A DNA stretch of 64,000 bases from contig CALIJZ010000005.1 of the NCBI GenBank assembly GCA_938017795.1, positions 1 through 64,000 of the forward strand. Reading direction: 5' to 3'. The notes beneath the pieces are model-generated. The model was not told the DNA's origin, made no database searches, and saw only the letters and a program-made list of their open reading frames with translations. The first letter of the stretch is position 1. Each line of letters opens with the position of its first letter. A program made the translations under genes and the position numbers. The stretch comes from an uncultured Bacteriovoracaceae bacterium. GTDB lineage: Bacteria > Bdellovibrionota > Bacteriovoracia > Bacteriovoracales > Bacteriovoracaceae. This document shows positions 37,501 through 46,289 of this stretch, piece after piece.

Positions 37501-40500
37501 TGTGTTTTCAACAATAAATTTATAAGTTGCACTCCAAGTTCCATTACCATTATTAGTAACATTACTTACTTCTTTTGCTACACCTATTTCAGGATCTTTA
37601 ACTATTGGTATTGGAGTTGGATCACTATTATTTCCTGGTCCATCATCTTCTGGATCTGGATCTCCTCCATCGTGAGATTCATCTACAGCGTCTCCGGTAG
37701 TTGTCCCATCTTCAGTTGAATCACCTTTGATGATTGCTTGATTTTCATAAGTAATTGTAGCGTTATTAAAATCTGGAACAAATTTTATTCCAAAAGTTAT
37801 AGTAGCGCTCCCAGCTACTGCAAGAGTATCTCCACTAGTTAAAGTCAGCATATTTATGTCACTATCACCGTTATAAGCTGAATTTAAAGTTAAATTTGAA
37901 CCAGCAGAAATTGTCGTAATTGCTGGGGCCGTAGCTATTTGATATTCCCCTACCGTCATTGTTCCAGAATTAAAACTACCAAAAACTGTTGATAGATCAT
38001 CTTCAATTTGAACATCATATAATGGAACGTTTCCTGAGTTTTCAATATTTAATGTAAAGTTAGCTGTAAATGTTCCATCTCCATTATCTGTAATTGGAGT
38101 TGCCACTGATTTACCGATACCTACTTCAGGTTGAACTGGTATTTCAGCTACAGTTGGATCATCCTCATCTGTTCCACCATTATCTGCTGGATCATCTGAT
38201 AAATCTTCATATTGAGTTCCCGCTCCTCCAGTTGTTCCATCTTCTTCATCTTCACCTGTTGATTGTGCCTGATTTAAAAAGGTGGTCTTACCTGGGGTTG
38301 GAATGAAATTAACTGTAAAAATAACTTGAATTTCATCAAGTGCTCCAAGTCTAGAAAATTGAGTTGGAGATAATAATAATAAATTAGTATCCGTATTACC
38401 ATTATAGTTTGGATTTGGCGCAACTAAAGAATCACCTGCAATTGCATTATCAGCAGCGATTGTTGCAGTTACTGCAGAAACATTGTATTGACCGGCTCCC
38501 AAAGCTCCACTAGGAGTAAGAGTTCCAAACTCTGTTGCGAGATCATCAGTAATCATATGGTCATATAAGCTTGATTGCCCAATATTAGTAGAAGTTAAAG
38601 TATAAGTTATACTAAAGGTACCATCTGGATTAGAAGTAATAACACTTCCTGCTTTTTCTAAAGAAACATCAGGATACATAGTGAATGAAATCTCTGTTTC
38701 ATCATCATCCATTGGATCACCATCACCATCTTCATCCACTCCATAACCATCTTCAGTACTTGAATCAGGATCGAGCATATTTGAATTTGAAATTTCTGCA
38801 AAGTTTTGGAATGTTCCACCAGTGGTAGCAATAGCCGTAATATCAATCGAGACAACGTTTGACCCAGGTGTTGGACTTACACTTCCAATATCCCATATTC
38901 CAGTGGAAGCATCGTAATTACCAACACCAGCACTTGTTACATATGTTAAACCAATTGGAAGATTATCTGTAACTTGTACACCAGTGGCGGCATCTGGTCC
39001 TTGGTTAGTAACTGTTAATCTATATATAACTGTATCTCCAACAACTGCTGGAAATTTTGTAATTTGTTTATCTATTTCTAAATCTGCCAAACCAACTTTC
39101 GCTTGAACTGGGTTTGCACAAATTGTAATTGCAAGGTCGTCAGAGCCAAGACAAAATTCATTTGTATAATTATCTAAACCTTCAAAGTTCACTACTTCTT
39201 CAACTATATCAATATAATATGGTCCACCAAGTCCAGGAATAGTAGAAGACCTTGTAATTCTAATAGCTGTTACATCAGATGCAATTTGTGGACATGGGAG
39301 TGGATCTCCAATATTGGCACACCAATTCGTACTCCCTGTAGGATCATTACTCGGATCATCTGGATCATTTGAAATTGCTGTTTGTGGATCTGCTGAATAT
39401 TCAAATGTCTCACCATTTGCTCCAGAAACAGAAACAAAATTTATAACACCACTATAACTAGAAGCTGGAGCCACAACGGTCGATGTATCTGGCAAGATAT
39501 CAATCATTGTAGCACCATTAATAGGATTATTTGCAAGGTTTGTGTAAGAAAGCCTCCAAGTAATATTACCTGGTTTTTCAATGATTTGTGGAATGACAGA
39601 TTTATTAACCGCAAAAAGTGCTGGATTTAAAACTTTAACAGTCCATTCATCTGACCTTAATGCTAAAGGAGAACCATCATCTGGAGAACTTATAACAACA
39701 TTATTAATTGCATCAGTATTATTGGGAGTCGAGTTAACAACATTTACAGAATAAGTAATTGGAGTTTGTACTTGATTAATAACTGCAGCAGGAAAAACCC
39801 ACTTCAAAGTTGTTGTTCCATCTAGGTTATAAGTTACAGATGAAGGTGTTATGTTTGCACTTCCTGAAATATAAGTAAACCACTCAGGAAGAGTGTCTTC
39901 TATTTCGGTGTAAGTTGTAGGGTTAGCTGGAGTTGCAGGGAAAGTTGCTGACCATGCTAATTCAAAGTCTAGGTCTTCTCCTGCAAGTTCACTTGTTATA
40001 TTATTAACTTCAGATTTATTGACTCTCACTGTAACGGCTGTAAAAGTAGCTCTGTCACCAAGAGTCCCGTTAGGAATATTTTCATTATATGTACTTAGTC
40101 TCTCATCTGGATCAAATTCATCAGCCGAACAACTCCCATAATCAGCAAAGATTGTTCCAAAAGCTGGTTGAGGTAATTTATATTCATGAAAGACATGTAG
40201 GTCAACTCGGGGACTTGTTGTAGTTCCAGCTCTGGCTGCTGGTAAGTCTTGAGTTACTCTAACTTTTGTAACTCCAGCAACTCCTCCTGGAACGAAAGCT
40301 GGATTCGTATGCCATCCGCCTGGCGATGAGGCATCATCACAACTTGTTCCAGGTCCACTTGATCCGTTACCGTATTCAATAGTTCCTAAAGTTATTGGAG
40401 TATTCATTACTCCAGCACTTACTACTTCTGCGTAATTTCCACTTGCTCCTTGAGAGAGTAAATGTTTCGAGTTATCCCAAGTTGCACATACTCTGGCATT

Positions 40501-41877
40501 ATGTAGAGTTAAAGTTGGATCAAGAGCTGTGTTGGTTATCCTTGTAAAAGATTTCCATTTATTCCCCGGTGAAATAAGACCATTACCGTCTCTAGATGCT
40601 GAACTCCCAGGTAACAACGGGCTTGTAGTCCAAGTATTTTGCCTATAATACATCTGACAACTACCTCCACCAACATTTAGAGTTACATTTCTTGTATTGT
40701 TTGCAAGATTTGGATCAACATTAGGAGCACCGGAATCAGTTGTTCCAGACATCTCATATGTATTACTCGTTAGTAAACTCCCTCCTGCTGCTACAATATC
40801 TGATGTCGGAACCCAAACTCTCATAAGCATTGATACAAGGTGAATTTCATCTGAAGGTAGAGCTGAACCACTTGAATTTTGAATAGGACGGTGAAGCGGA
40901 GTTAAATCTGAACCAGTAATAACAATATTTGCAACGCTACCAGGTCCAGAATCAGAACAAGTTAAAAATGTTCCTGAATTTGCAACGGATCGATTGGGAA
41001 TACTTGAACTTCCTCCGGGACCTCCTGGCCCACCATTTACAGTATTAATATAAGCATAAGGATTGTTTAAATACTCAAATCCACTATTAGATAATCGATT
41101 GGGAATACACGCAGAAGGTGGAGATCCATTTCCCCAACCTTGCCATAATCTAGCGTTAGGCGAGACATTGGCAAGGTTATCGGTAATTGTTAAATCACTC
41201 GTAATAACTTCTTGGCCCTTCCCTCCATCAACCATTTTTACAACCATAGGATACACAAGAACAACCCCTGGTTCACTAGCGGGACCTAACCTTCTATAAA
41301 CTCTATAGGAAGCTTTTTGTTTATCAATATCAAGCATTGGTGCAGCCGAAACTGTAAAGTTAGCAGATCCATATGTTTGAACAGGCCATCCGTCTGATGA
41401 AATCTGACTTGCAGTATATCCGACAGTATTTCCTTGGTCTTCAGTATAATGAACTTGAGCTGGCAAACAAAATAAGTTAATCGTTCCATTGGCCAAATTA
41501 CCAACATTACAAACAGCAGTTTCTCCTGTTGTTACATCACCTGTCACACTTGATAAAGGAGTAACTCCTGAGGTTCTACAATAGGGAGGAAGACTAAACT
41601 CAGTACCTGGCAAAGTTGTAACTTCAATTACAACATTTGTTTCGGCTGCATTATTAACAGCAACTTCAAAACAAAAATTTAAAACATCGTTTGTTCTAAC
41701 AATGCCATTTGCATTTCCATCATCATTACCTGGGTTATTATCACCACTAAATGGTCCCGTCCCATCTTCAACAGTTGCCACAACCGAAAGATCTGCAAAA
41801 GAATTAAACGAAAAAAGCATCATCCCTAAAAGAAAAAATACATTTTTAAAAATTTGTTTCATTTTTGTATAAATCAT
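31513..41877 (-). CDS. giant DUF11 / OmpA-domain surface protein (3454 aa)
   Basis: Signal peptide (first about 28 residues, ends SFNSFA). Residues about 30-930: unique beta-rich domains with Gly/Ser/Pro loops. About 935-1065: classic DUF11 domain (VVGDTVIYRLTVTNQGPDAA). About 1066-2867: ten repeats of about 180 residues, each with a DNGDGT turn, a YDxQIxDD segment, LTLTSGDSLGVGD and an acidic tail like DLSDDPADNPGTDEDDP. Then another DUF11 (about 2870-2990), an SdrD-B-like domain IIGKVFFDINLDGYPNAGER (about 3010) and two OmpA-type peptidoglycan-binding domains (about 3225-3335 and 3345-3454). AAGGAAG ribosome-binding site. Probably a long surface fibre anchored in the cell wall. Downstream (10-base gap) of the barrel gene. 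Confidence 0.85.
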   Translation of the reverse strand: MIYTKMKQIFKNVFFLLGMMLFSFNSFADLSVVATVEDGTGPFSGDNNPGNDDGNANGIVRTNDVLNFCFEVAVNNAAETNVVIEVTTLPGTEFSLPPYCRTSGVTPLSSVTGDVTTGETAVCNVGNLANGTINLFCLPAQVHYTEDQGNTVGYTASQISSDGWPVQTYGSANFTVSAAPMLDIDKQKASYRVYRRLGPASEPGVVLVYPMVVKMVDGGKGQEVITSDLTITDNLANVSPNARLWQGWGNGSPPSACIPNRLSNSGFEYLNNPYAYINTVNGGPGGPGGSSSIPNRSVANSGTFLTCSDSGPGSVANIVITGSDLTPLHRPIQNSSGSALPSDEIHLVSMLMRVWVPTSDIVAAGGSLLTSNTYEMSGTTDSGAPNVDPNLANNTRNVTLNVGGGSCQMYYRQNTWTTSPLLPGSSASRDGNGLISPGNKWKSFTRITNTALDPTLTLHNARVCATWDNSKHLLSQGASGNYAEVVSAGVMNTPITLGTIEYGNGSSGPGTSCDDASSPGGWHTNPAFVPGGVAGVTKVRVTQDLPAARAGTTTSPRVDLHVFHEYKLPQPAFGTIFADYGSCSADEFDPDERLSTYNENIPNGTLGDRATFTAVTVRVNKSEVNNITSELAGEDLDFELAWSATFPATPANPTTYTEIEDTLPEWFTYISGSANITPSSVTYNLDGTTTLKWVFPAAVINQVQTPITYSVNVVNSTPNNTDAINNVVISSPDDGSPLALRSDEWTVKVLNPALFAVNKSVIPQIIEKPGNITWRLSYTNLANNPINGATMIDILPDTSTVVAPASSYSGVINFVSVSGANGETFEYSADPQTAISNDPDDPSNDPTGSTNWCANIGDPLPCPQIASDVTAIRITRSSTIPGLGGPYYIDIVEEVVNFEGLDNYTNEFCLGSDDLAITICANPVQAKVGLADLEIDKQITKFPAVVGDTVIYRLTVTNQGPDAATGVQVTDNLPIGLTYVTSAGVGNYDASTGIWDIGSVSPTPGSNVVSIDITAIATTGGTFQNFAEISNSNMLDPDSSTEDGYGVDEDGDGDPMDDDETEISFTMYPDVSLEKAGSVITSNPDGTFSITYTLTSTNIGQSSLYDHMITDDLATEFGTLTPSGALGAGQYNVSAVTATIAADNAIAGDSLVAPNPNYNGNTDTNLLLLSPTQFSRLGALDEIQVIFTVNFIPTPGKTTFLNQAQSTGEDEEDGTTGGAGTQYEDLSDDPADNGGTDEDDPTVAEIPVQPEVGIGKSVATPITDNGDGTFTANFTLNIENSGNVPLYDVQIEDDLSTVFGSFNSGTMTVGEYQIATAPAITTISAGSNLTLNSAYNGDSDINMLTLTSGDTLAVAGSATITFGIKFVPDFNNATITYENQAIIKGDSTEDGTTTGDAVDESHDGGDPDPEDDGPGNNSDPTPIPIVKDPEIGVAKEVSNVTNNGNGTWSATYKFIVENTGNIALHDVNLEDDLAARFGTFESTNSNIDSAGEYGLLAAPIITTNSTNVLTSNASYNGSSDKRIFDISAGGFMLVGETVEVEFTVIFYPDTTVTNYQNTATVSGDETSDGNPDGDATDDSHDGVDPDPEDDGPSDNNDPTVFNISINPEVDLEKSASVVTDNNDGTYSVTYTLKAENTGDTTLFDVQITDDISAGFGTYTASTPSGAGEYTITPLNAGSLIFTTDAPVTGDSLTIDSSYTGSTSNTTLLTLTPGDSLGVGDIIEIPIVITFTPKSGLTYENQAEIEGDSSENGTTEGDADDLSDDPADNPGGDEDDPTPITVPIVSEIDLQKTASWTVPVGDGTFNTTFTLVAKNTGSVTLYDVQISDNVAAGLGTYVAGTPSAPGEFTVVPMTTGSMFFSNDANPTGNTLTLDTSFNGNTNTDLLVLSSGDSLGVNDEVTIQFIVRFYPDQSVAGPSYENQALAEGDEDEDGTTDGDATDLSDDPTDAPGTDEDDPTPIFLPTSPDVGLVKSVSPVTDNGDGTFTATYTISSTNTGNVPLFDTQITDTITTAFGTYVTGTPANVGEYTITPLVAADLAFIPNATPATNTLTLDTTFNGTPAANTLLTLTSGDSLGVGDTVDINITITWIPDLNPATAPTYENQAIVEGDEVEDGTTDGDVDDLSDDPADNPGNDEDDPTPVDTPITPEIDIEKSVVSSIDNGDGTWTVTFLLETENSGNVTLFDNQIVDDLTAGFGTYVAGAPAAPGEYSVTPLTAADLSFVTDVAPTGNTLTINTAYNGSTDQNLLTLTSGDSLSVGDKVSINLVMTFYPNLTSSLTRENQATAQGDTFEDGTTDGDAEDLSDDPVDNPGADEDDPTEVPITLDSEVKTTKSASTVADNGDGTYTVTFDIEVENIGNIPLYDFQITDDIATGFGSYQTTLNNIGQYTIRPLVQSDLVFTTDNAPTGNTLTIDTGFTGSGGNTEMISLTSGDSFGVGDKINIPIEVTYRPDWNNQTSWENQAIAQGDHTEDGDTDGDASDDSDDPADNPGTDEDDPTPAPPPINSSISTTKSVGPVMDNGDGTFSTVFTIEVENTGNIPLYDFQITDTMTTGFGTYVNTVPNSLGTYTINPLAQSDLFWVTDAPVVGNSLTVNTAFTGSAPNNNMITLTSGDSFGVGDKIRIPISVTIYPDKNDPSLTNENQAIAEGDNSENGTTDGDAQDLSDDPADNPGTDEDDPTPVDYPVGGEVGTTKQVSAGPTHIGNGIFEVEFTITARNTGNVPLYDFQMTDDLTAGFGTFSATTPTTPGQYTVVPLTSSNFFFSDNPIPTANTLTVNTNFNGDSDPHFLVLTSGDSIGVDDEIEVKFKIHVFPDPNSTTLTNDNSVITEGDIIEDGTTDGDVTDISDDPTDPTNNDTDGDGDADDPAHVDFPLFSDLSLIKKVNRTQAAVGEAVIWTIEIANNGTILTPVVNVVDSLPLGFSYIPNSSLVQGAALEPSVSGLDLTWTLNPILPQTKVIITFATRITPSAAIGTSVNLVGADDGKNPIASQANAAIEIIPDHVFDCPDIIGKVFFDINLDGYPNAGERGVPGANIYTLNGLKVTSDYHGRFHIACPLIPNAIRGTNFALKLDEESAPFGYYVTSENPRVKRLTRAKVIEYNFGLGKYQTLEVILKDINFEDCSDKLTKVTADYIDELLRMLKKKRSGVQITYKSEYADKKMVGMRMSNFVTELQSRWNGIGREYELAIDSRSEAKKDGKSCHKPQKRSLSSFADPCEKYYVFPKSNLKTIWFEHDQVNESDNFYNTIDELSSLIDQHQDKISKVVITGHTSTVGSTSYNKDLSWDRAHKVTNALLKRTELDQKKFVRRGAGEKETLVPERTDDDRSLNRRTEIYVELDQMIPEQCREVDPKSFIVYFDTDKFDLDDGDLKIIGRAIREYQKGSNRIILKSYADTRNNKDYNKNLSQRRLDSVEDRLVHRLKGVKIKKREAYGEEDLPVDTTDEMRENRNRIVKIIVY
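33275..38680 (-). repeat. ten in-frame ~540-bp coding repeats
   Basis: Ten tandem units of about 540 bases (about 180 residues) inside the giant gene. The acidic linker is the most conserved part (DDPADNPGTDEDDPTP). The second and third units from the N-terminal side share a variant linker with ESHDG/DSHDG and PDPEDDGP, showing sub-family structure from past duplications. The acidic, Asp-rich linkers may bind calcium (inference from composition). Confidence 0.85.
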
Positions 41878-41887
41878 TGTTTCTTCC

Positions 41888-44800
41888 TTAAAACTTACTC
41901 AATACGTTTATAAAATAACCTTTGTTATCTATGGATAAGTTAGTGAGGTCACTACTGAACTCGGACCAACTATATCCTCCACCAAAACGTACGTTCTTAT
42001 TCACATGATAAAATAATCCTGCGAGTGCTCCGTAAGAGTTATCTTTACTTTCAATTTGATTTTTCCAACGTCCTTCAAGAGTTAAGTCCCATTTATGAAC
42101 TATATGTAGATCTCCTCTTAAAATCGCAATTTGAGATGTTGCTCCTAACCAGCCTGCACCAGTTAGAAAATCTTGTTCTCCAAATTTATAACCGTACTTT
42201 CCACCAAGGGTAAAGTATTTACTAATATCTAAATTTGCATCAACTGAAAAAACATGTGACTTTTGTTTGAAAAAAGTAGAGCCACCTACAGTCACTTGAT
42301 TAATTGTTGGGATATCATAGAAATATGTATATTTACCTAAAAGATTAAAGCGATCACCTTTTTTTGGTCTAAATGCAATACCAAGAGATCCTTCAACAAA
42401 CTCACCATCATTTATATTAGCTTGATTATTTTCACTAAAGCTAATATTAACTCTAGCCAATAGTGTAAACTGCTCACTTGCAACATATTTGGAATTGAAT
42501 TTTCCAACATATGTCTTTCTTTTCTGATTAGATATTAAATTATCATCAGTTCTATACTCACCGGCTATAGAAATATGTTTTCTTTCAGTTCCATATCCTA
42601 TATTTGCTCCAGCAGCAGTTCTTTTTAAATTATTTACTTTTCCTTTTTCAAAATTTCCACCTAGGTTGAAGTTTTTCCAAGGCGTTAGATCTACTCCATA
42701 AGTTCTGGTATAACCGTCTTGTCCTTGTCCATGATAAAGTCTGTCTTCCCCATAGACCGAGGCAGAACTTCCAAACCTCATTTTAGTACCAACTGACATT
42801 GTTCCACTAGTGTTATTACTAGCTCCTATTGAACCTATTCCTCCAAGTTGAGAAAAGATTCCATCATAACCTAATCCCGTATTATTTCTGTTTTCACTTA
42901 AATCGTAACCTAAGTAAAATTGAGAATGATGATTATAATCATAAGTTGCCTTTGCATTAGCATATAATTCTTCATTAACGTCTCTACTAACTTCTCCACC
43001 TAAAGATACTTTCTTAGAGATACTATACTTAGCTCCCAAACCATATCGAGTTGAATCAACAGTATTACCTTTAAAGTCTATTGTTTTTTGACCAAATAGA
43101 TATGCTTTGTTTACATGGCCTTTTCCAAACTTTAAGCCAGCTCTTAAACCAACATTTGATATTTCATCAATCACATTACTTTTTTCTGCTCCATACCCTA
43201 TAGCTCCAAAAATTTTTTGAGCTTCATAGTTAAGTTGGCCTAAATATCTATTAGATTCAATATTAGCAGAAGTTGATTTATCATATTCTATTTTACCGCT
43301 TACTCCAGATGCTTGGTCGCCTAAAAGAAGTGCAGCTCCTATTCGATTTAAATCTTGTTGAGTTGATTGCCCCAGTGCTGAATATCCAGCTTTTTGATCT
43401 CTATAATATGTATTCAACTTTCCAGGGAGCTTTTGTGTAATATCTTTGAAGTCTAAGCTTCCCTCTAAACTTATTGCTCTAGGGTCAGAGCTTGAATTAG
43501 CTGCTGATTGATTAGTTGATCCATAACCACCATCGTAAGATCTTTGGGTTAAAGTACTCTCACCATTTGTTACTGAGTATCCACCTTTAAGATAACTTTG
43601 ATCAGTTATTCTTGCTACTAGGTCAAAACCATAAAGTTCATTGTCAACTCCATTTCTAATTCTTTGCTTTAAAGCAGTTACTCCAACTTTGAAGTGATCA
43701 CCTATCCATTGGTTAGCATTACCTCCAACGAGAAAATTATTCTTAAGGCTTGTTGCAGTTGGGGTCACTTCATAGTCTACAACGAGGAAAATCGGATCTC
43801 CTGTTTGAGTTGTTCCTGAAGTTACTACATCTCCATCACCAGAAGTAGAGCTTAATGATTCATTTAATATGATTCGACCTTGAAGATAATTAATATCATA
43901 GTCTTGACCATAGATAATAGATCTTGCACTTTTTATAATTCCAGAATGTCTATCTCTGACTTCAATGCGAATTTTTTCAGAGCCAATAGTTAAGTCTTGA
44001 TAACTTAAAAAATAGACTGATCCTCCAGTTCCTCGTAATTCATCTCTTGCTGGGAAAGTTGTTGGATCTGCTAAAAAACCTACTACCTTTGTTTTTGATT
44101 CTCCATACTTTGTTTGAGAGTTTGATTCAAGATTTAGCTTTGCCCCATAAAGTGACCTATTAATTTGTGCTAGATCTGTGCCTAGTACTTTTGTTTCATA
44201 ATTCCCCCAGACAACATAAGACTTATCTTTTTGAACTCTTAAATATATCTTTCCTTGAGTTGGAGCAGTTTCTTCTGTAGTACTCTCATCTCCATAAACA
44301 GGGTAATACTTATCAGCATCTAACCTTCTTAAGAGTTGATCCGTTCTTTTTTGATCTAAGTTTCTAAAAAGCGATTCCGCATCTCCCTCTCCACTATTAC
44401 CCATCGCTGTAATTAAATATTTCCCTTGAATTTTACCTTTTAAGTAAAACCCAACTTGACCGTGTAAGTATTTATTCTCAAACTCTTCTGGTCTTGCTTC
44501 TTGAACTCTTAAAGGTCCTGTGAATTGGTTTTGTCCATAAGTTGCATCTAGCATTGCGAAGAAGAAGATCTTGTCTTTTTTAATATTTATATTTCGAATA
44601 ATTTCTCTTCTGGTGTTATTCTTATCCGTCACGTTTATTGTTAAATCTTTTATACCGTGCGGGATGATTATATCCGCCACATACCTACCATTAACATCTA
44701 CTGGAGCAAGTACATCTTCTACTTGGGAAACAGTATCTGTTTTAGCGTTCTCTCCATATACAGTAACGGTTCCTCCTCTTAAGGGAATATTTGCTTTCTC

Positions 44801-45331
44801 AAGACGTGAAATACCAAACCCAGAATTAAATTCCTTAATTGAGTTTGATTGTTTAGAAATTTTTACTTTCTTTGTTTGATCATAAACATTATCTTTATCA
44901 TAAACTTTAAGAATGATATCAAATGCTTCCAGATTATAATCTGTAAATTCTTTTTCAGTGATTGTAATTATGGTATTTATTTTTTTTACAAATAAAACAT
45001 CATCAGATCCTGGTTTATAAAAAACTAATTCTTTTTTGGAAATAAAATCTGGATAATTTAAATAGGGAGCTATAACAACTGAACCATCATCTTTTCTTGT
45101 CACTCCTAATCCTAATTTCCTATCCACCTTTGAAGCTTCATACTTCATTCGAACAAGTAAATCTTCCTTTGAGTTTTCATCTTTTTTGACTCTTATTTCA
45201 AAGGCGCTACTTTTTTCTACAACCTCTTCATTTTTCTCTATCAGGAAAGGGCTTTCTTTTATGTCTTGGGTTATAGCAAGCGATGAGAACAACAAAATAC
45301 AAAAAGCTATTAAATTAAATTGCAGATACAT
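41888..45331 (-). CDS. large outer-membrane beta-barrel protein, partner of giant protein
   Basis: 1147 residues. Signal peptide (about 1-21), a periplasmic/N-terminal beta region to about residue 260, a middle segment with IRIEVRDRHSGIIKSARSII then YGQDYDINYLQGRIILNESL (about 455-500), and about 600 residues of amphipathic strands with aromatic girdles (LGGKYGYKFGEQDFLTG, RFGGGYSWSEFSSDLTNL) ending KF. The last residue F and alternation fit an outer-membrane barrel. It is transcribed first, 10 bases before the giant gene, with AGGAGATAGAG upstream of ATG. Transport or surface display of the giant protein is inferred from context; no exact family named. Confidence 0.75.
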   Translation of the reverse strand: MYLQFNLIAFCILLFSSLAITQDIKESPFLIEKNEEVVEKSSAFEIRVKKDENSKEDLLVRMKYEASKVDRKLGLGVTRKDDGSVVIAPYLNYPDFISKKELVFYKPGSDDVLFVKKINTIITITEKEFTDYNLEAFDIILKVYDKDNVYDQTKKVKISKQSNSIKEFNSGFGISRLEKANIPLRGGTVTVYGENAKTDTVSQVEDVLAPVDVNGRYVADIIIPHGIKDLTINVTDKNNTRREIIRNINIKKDKIFFFAMLDATYGQNQFTGPLRVQEARPEEFENKYLHGQVGFYLKGKIQGKYLITAMGNSGEGDAESLFRNLDQKRTDQLLRRLDADKYYPVYGDESTTEETAPTQGKIYLRVQKDKSYVVWGNYETKVLGTDLAQINRSLYGAKLNLESNSQTKYGESKTKVVGFLADPTTFPARDELRGTGGSVYFLSYQDLTIGSEKIRIEVRDRHSGIIKSARSIIYGQDYDINYLQGRIILNESLSSTSGDGDVVTSGTTQTGDPIFLVVDYEVTPTATSLKNNFLVGGNANQWIGDHFKVGVTALKQRIRNGVDNELYGFDLVARITDQSYLKGGYSVTNGESTLTQRSYDGGYGSTNQSAANSSSDPRAISLEGSLDFKDITQKLPGKLNTYYRDQKAGYSALGQSTQQDLNRIGAALLLGDQASGVSGKIEYDKSTSANIESNRYLGQLNYEAQKIFGAIGYGAEKSNVIDEISNVGLRAGLKFGKGHVNKAYLFGQKTIDFKGNTVDSTRYGLGAKYSISKKVSLGGEVSRDVNEELYANAKATYDYNHHSQFYLGYDLSENRNNTGLGYDGIFSQLGGIGSIGASNNTSGTMSVGTKMRFGSSASVYGEDRLYHGQGQDGYTRTYGVDLTPWKNFNLGGNFEKGKVNNLKRTAAGANIGYGTERKHISIAGEYRTDDNLISNQKRKTYVGKFNSKYVASEQFTLLARVNISFSENNQANINDGEFVEGSLGIAFRPKKGDRFNLLGKYTYFYDIPTINQVTVGGSTFFKQKSHVFSVDANLDISKYFTLGGKYGYKFGEQDFLTGAGWLGATSQIAILRGDLHIVHKWDLTLEGRWKNQIESKDNSYGALAGLFYHVNKNVRFGGGYSWSEFSSDLTNLSIDNKGYFINVLSKF

Positions 45332-45379
45332 CTCTATCTCCTAAAGCGAATCGTCTCATTAAAAATCATTACATATGGT

Positions 45380-45422
45380 AACCTTGTTTAGACGCAACGC
45401 AGTCCTCCCGGAAGGTTTTTTT
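45380..45422 (+). terminator. terminator-like hairpin in the leader of the barrel gene
   Basis: AACCTT (45380-45385) and AAGGTT (45412-45417) with a 26-base loop, and a run of seven T (45416-45422) on the plus strand. On that strand it resembles an intrinsic terminator without an obvious upstream gene; on the minus strand it lies in the untranslated leader of the barrel gene, 49-91 bases before its start, and could fold in that mRNA. Confidence 0.35.
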
Positions 45423-45644
45423 GCTGTTTCTTACCTGACAAGGGAAGTTTTTGTCATAATCTTTGTATATCCAAATAACTGCTAGTTTTTTTAGGTATAT
45501 TTTTCCCCGTTGTGATCTGGAAACTATAAGGCCATGCGAGTTCTCTCCAAATTTCTTTTAAGTGTAAAATTTAGCTCTCTTTAAGATAAAAACTTTAAAT
45601 ATATCGTTTTTGTGTTAGAAAACACGTATTACTCGGAGGTAGAA

Positions 45645-46247
45645 ATGAAGTATTTAGTATTATTTTTAATATCTATAAATTTATATTCTAAAGTTACTAA
45701 AATAGATTATAGAAATTGCGTGAGTCACTCAAATTTAATTAAAGTTAAATTAACTGGAAATCAAAAATATGAAGATGATTATGACAAGCCACTTGATCAA
45801 ATCATAGTTAAAGAACTACTACCCAATATTGAACAAGACAATCAAGACTGCTCTGCTTGGATTAATGGAAATAGATTAGAGGTAAATGACTCGGGTCACC
45901 TGTTATTAATTTCAAATTTAAATAATGAAAACAAAACTGTTATCGCAAAATTACAAAATTCTTTAGAAATGAAATCTGTAACTCCTGTTAGCTTAGGTTA
46001 CCGAGGACAAGAATTTATTTTTAAACTCGAACCTTTTGTTCGAATCCAAAAGTTTGATATCTTTCAAGTGTATGTAAAAAAATGGATCTGGGGTAATGGA
46101 AGACTTTATGGGAATCATCATAAATACTCTTATAGATATCATGAAATATCGTTTTCTTTTGATGGAAAAGAATCTCAGTCTATCGAATCCAAATATTCTC
46201 AGATAAAAAAGAGAACTATTCGTAAAATTAAAAGAGCAAAAAAGTAG
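45645..46247 (+). CDS. secreted protein, unknown
   Basis: 200 residues from the ATG at 45645, chosen because GGAGGT lies 5 bases upstream and because a signal peptide begins there (MKYLVLFLISINLYSK); an upstream in-frame start at 45612 would place 11 residues before it. Two cysteines (YRNCVSHS, DCSAW) may form a disulfide. The C-terminus is basic (KKRTIRKIKRAKK). Divergent from the barrel gene with a 313-bp gap. No family recognised. Confidence 0.6.
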   Translation: MKYLVLFLISINLYSKVTKIDYRNCVSHSNLIKVKLTGNQKYEDDYDKPLDQIIVKELLPNIEQDNQDCSAWINGNRLEVNDSGHLLLISNLNNENKTVIAKLQNSLEMKSVTPVSLGYRGQEFIFKLEPFVRIQKFDIFQVYVKKWIWGNGRLYGNHHKYSYRYHEISFSFDGKESQSIESKYSQIKKRTIRKIKRAKK

Positions 46248-46289
46248 AAATTTTTAGGATTAGGAAAAATATCGATGAGGTCATGTCAT

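Noticed and set aside
33413-38306. Several plus-strand open frames antisense to the giant gene
   Set aside because: They repeat with the unit length, lack ribosome-binding sites and have compositions of antisense shadows.
33275-38680. Regularly repeated DNA that could suggest a CRISPR array
   Set aside because: Units are about 540 bases, in frame and protein-coding, with no short repeat/spacer pattern and no cas genes.
45385-45420. GACGCAA followed by a C/G-rich turn, resembling a cyclic-di-GMP (GEMM) riboswitch
   Set aside because: The GNRA hairpin before GACGCAA and the GGUAGG-GGGGUUACC part are missing; a T7 run fits a plain hairpin better.
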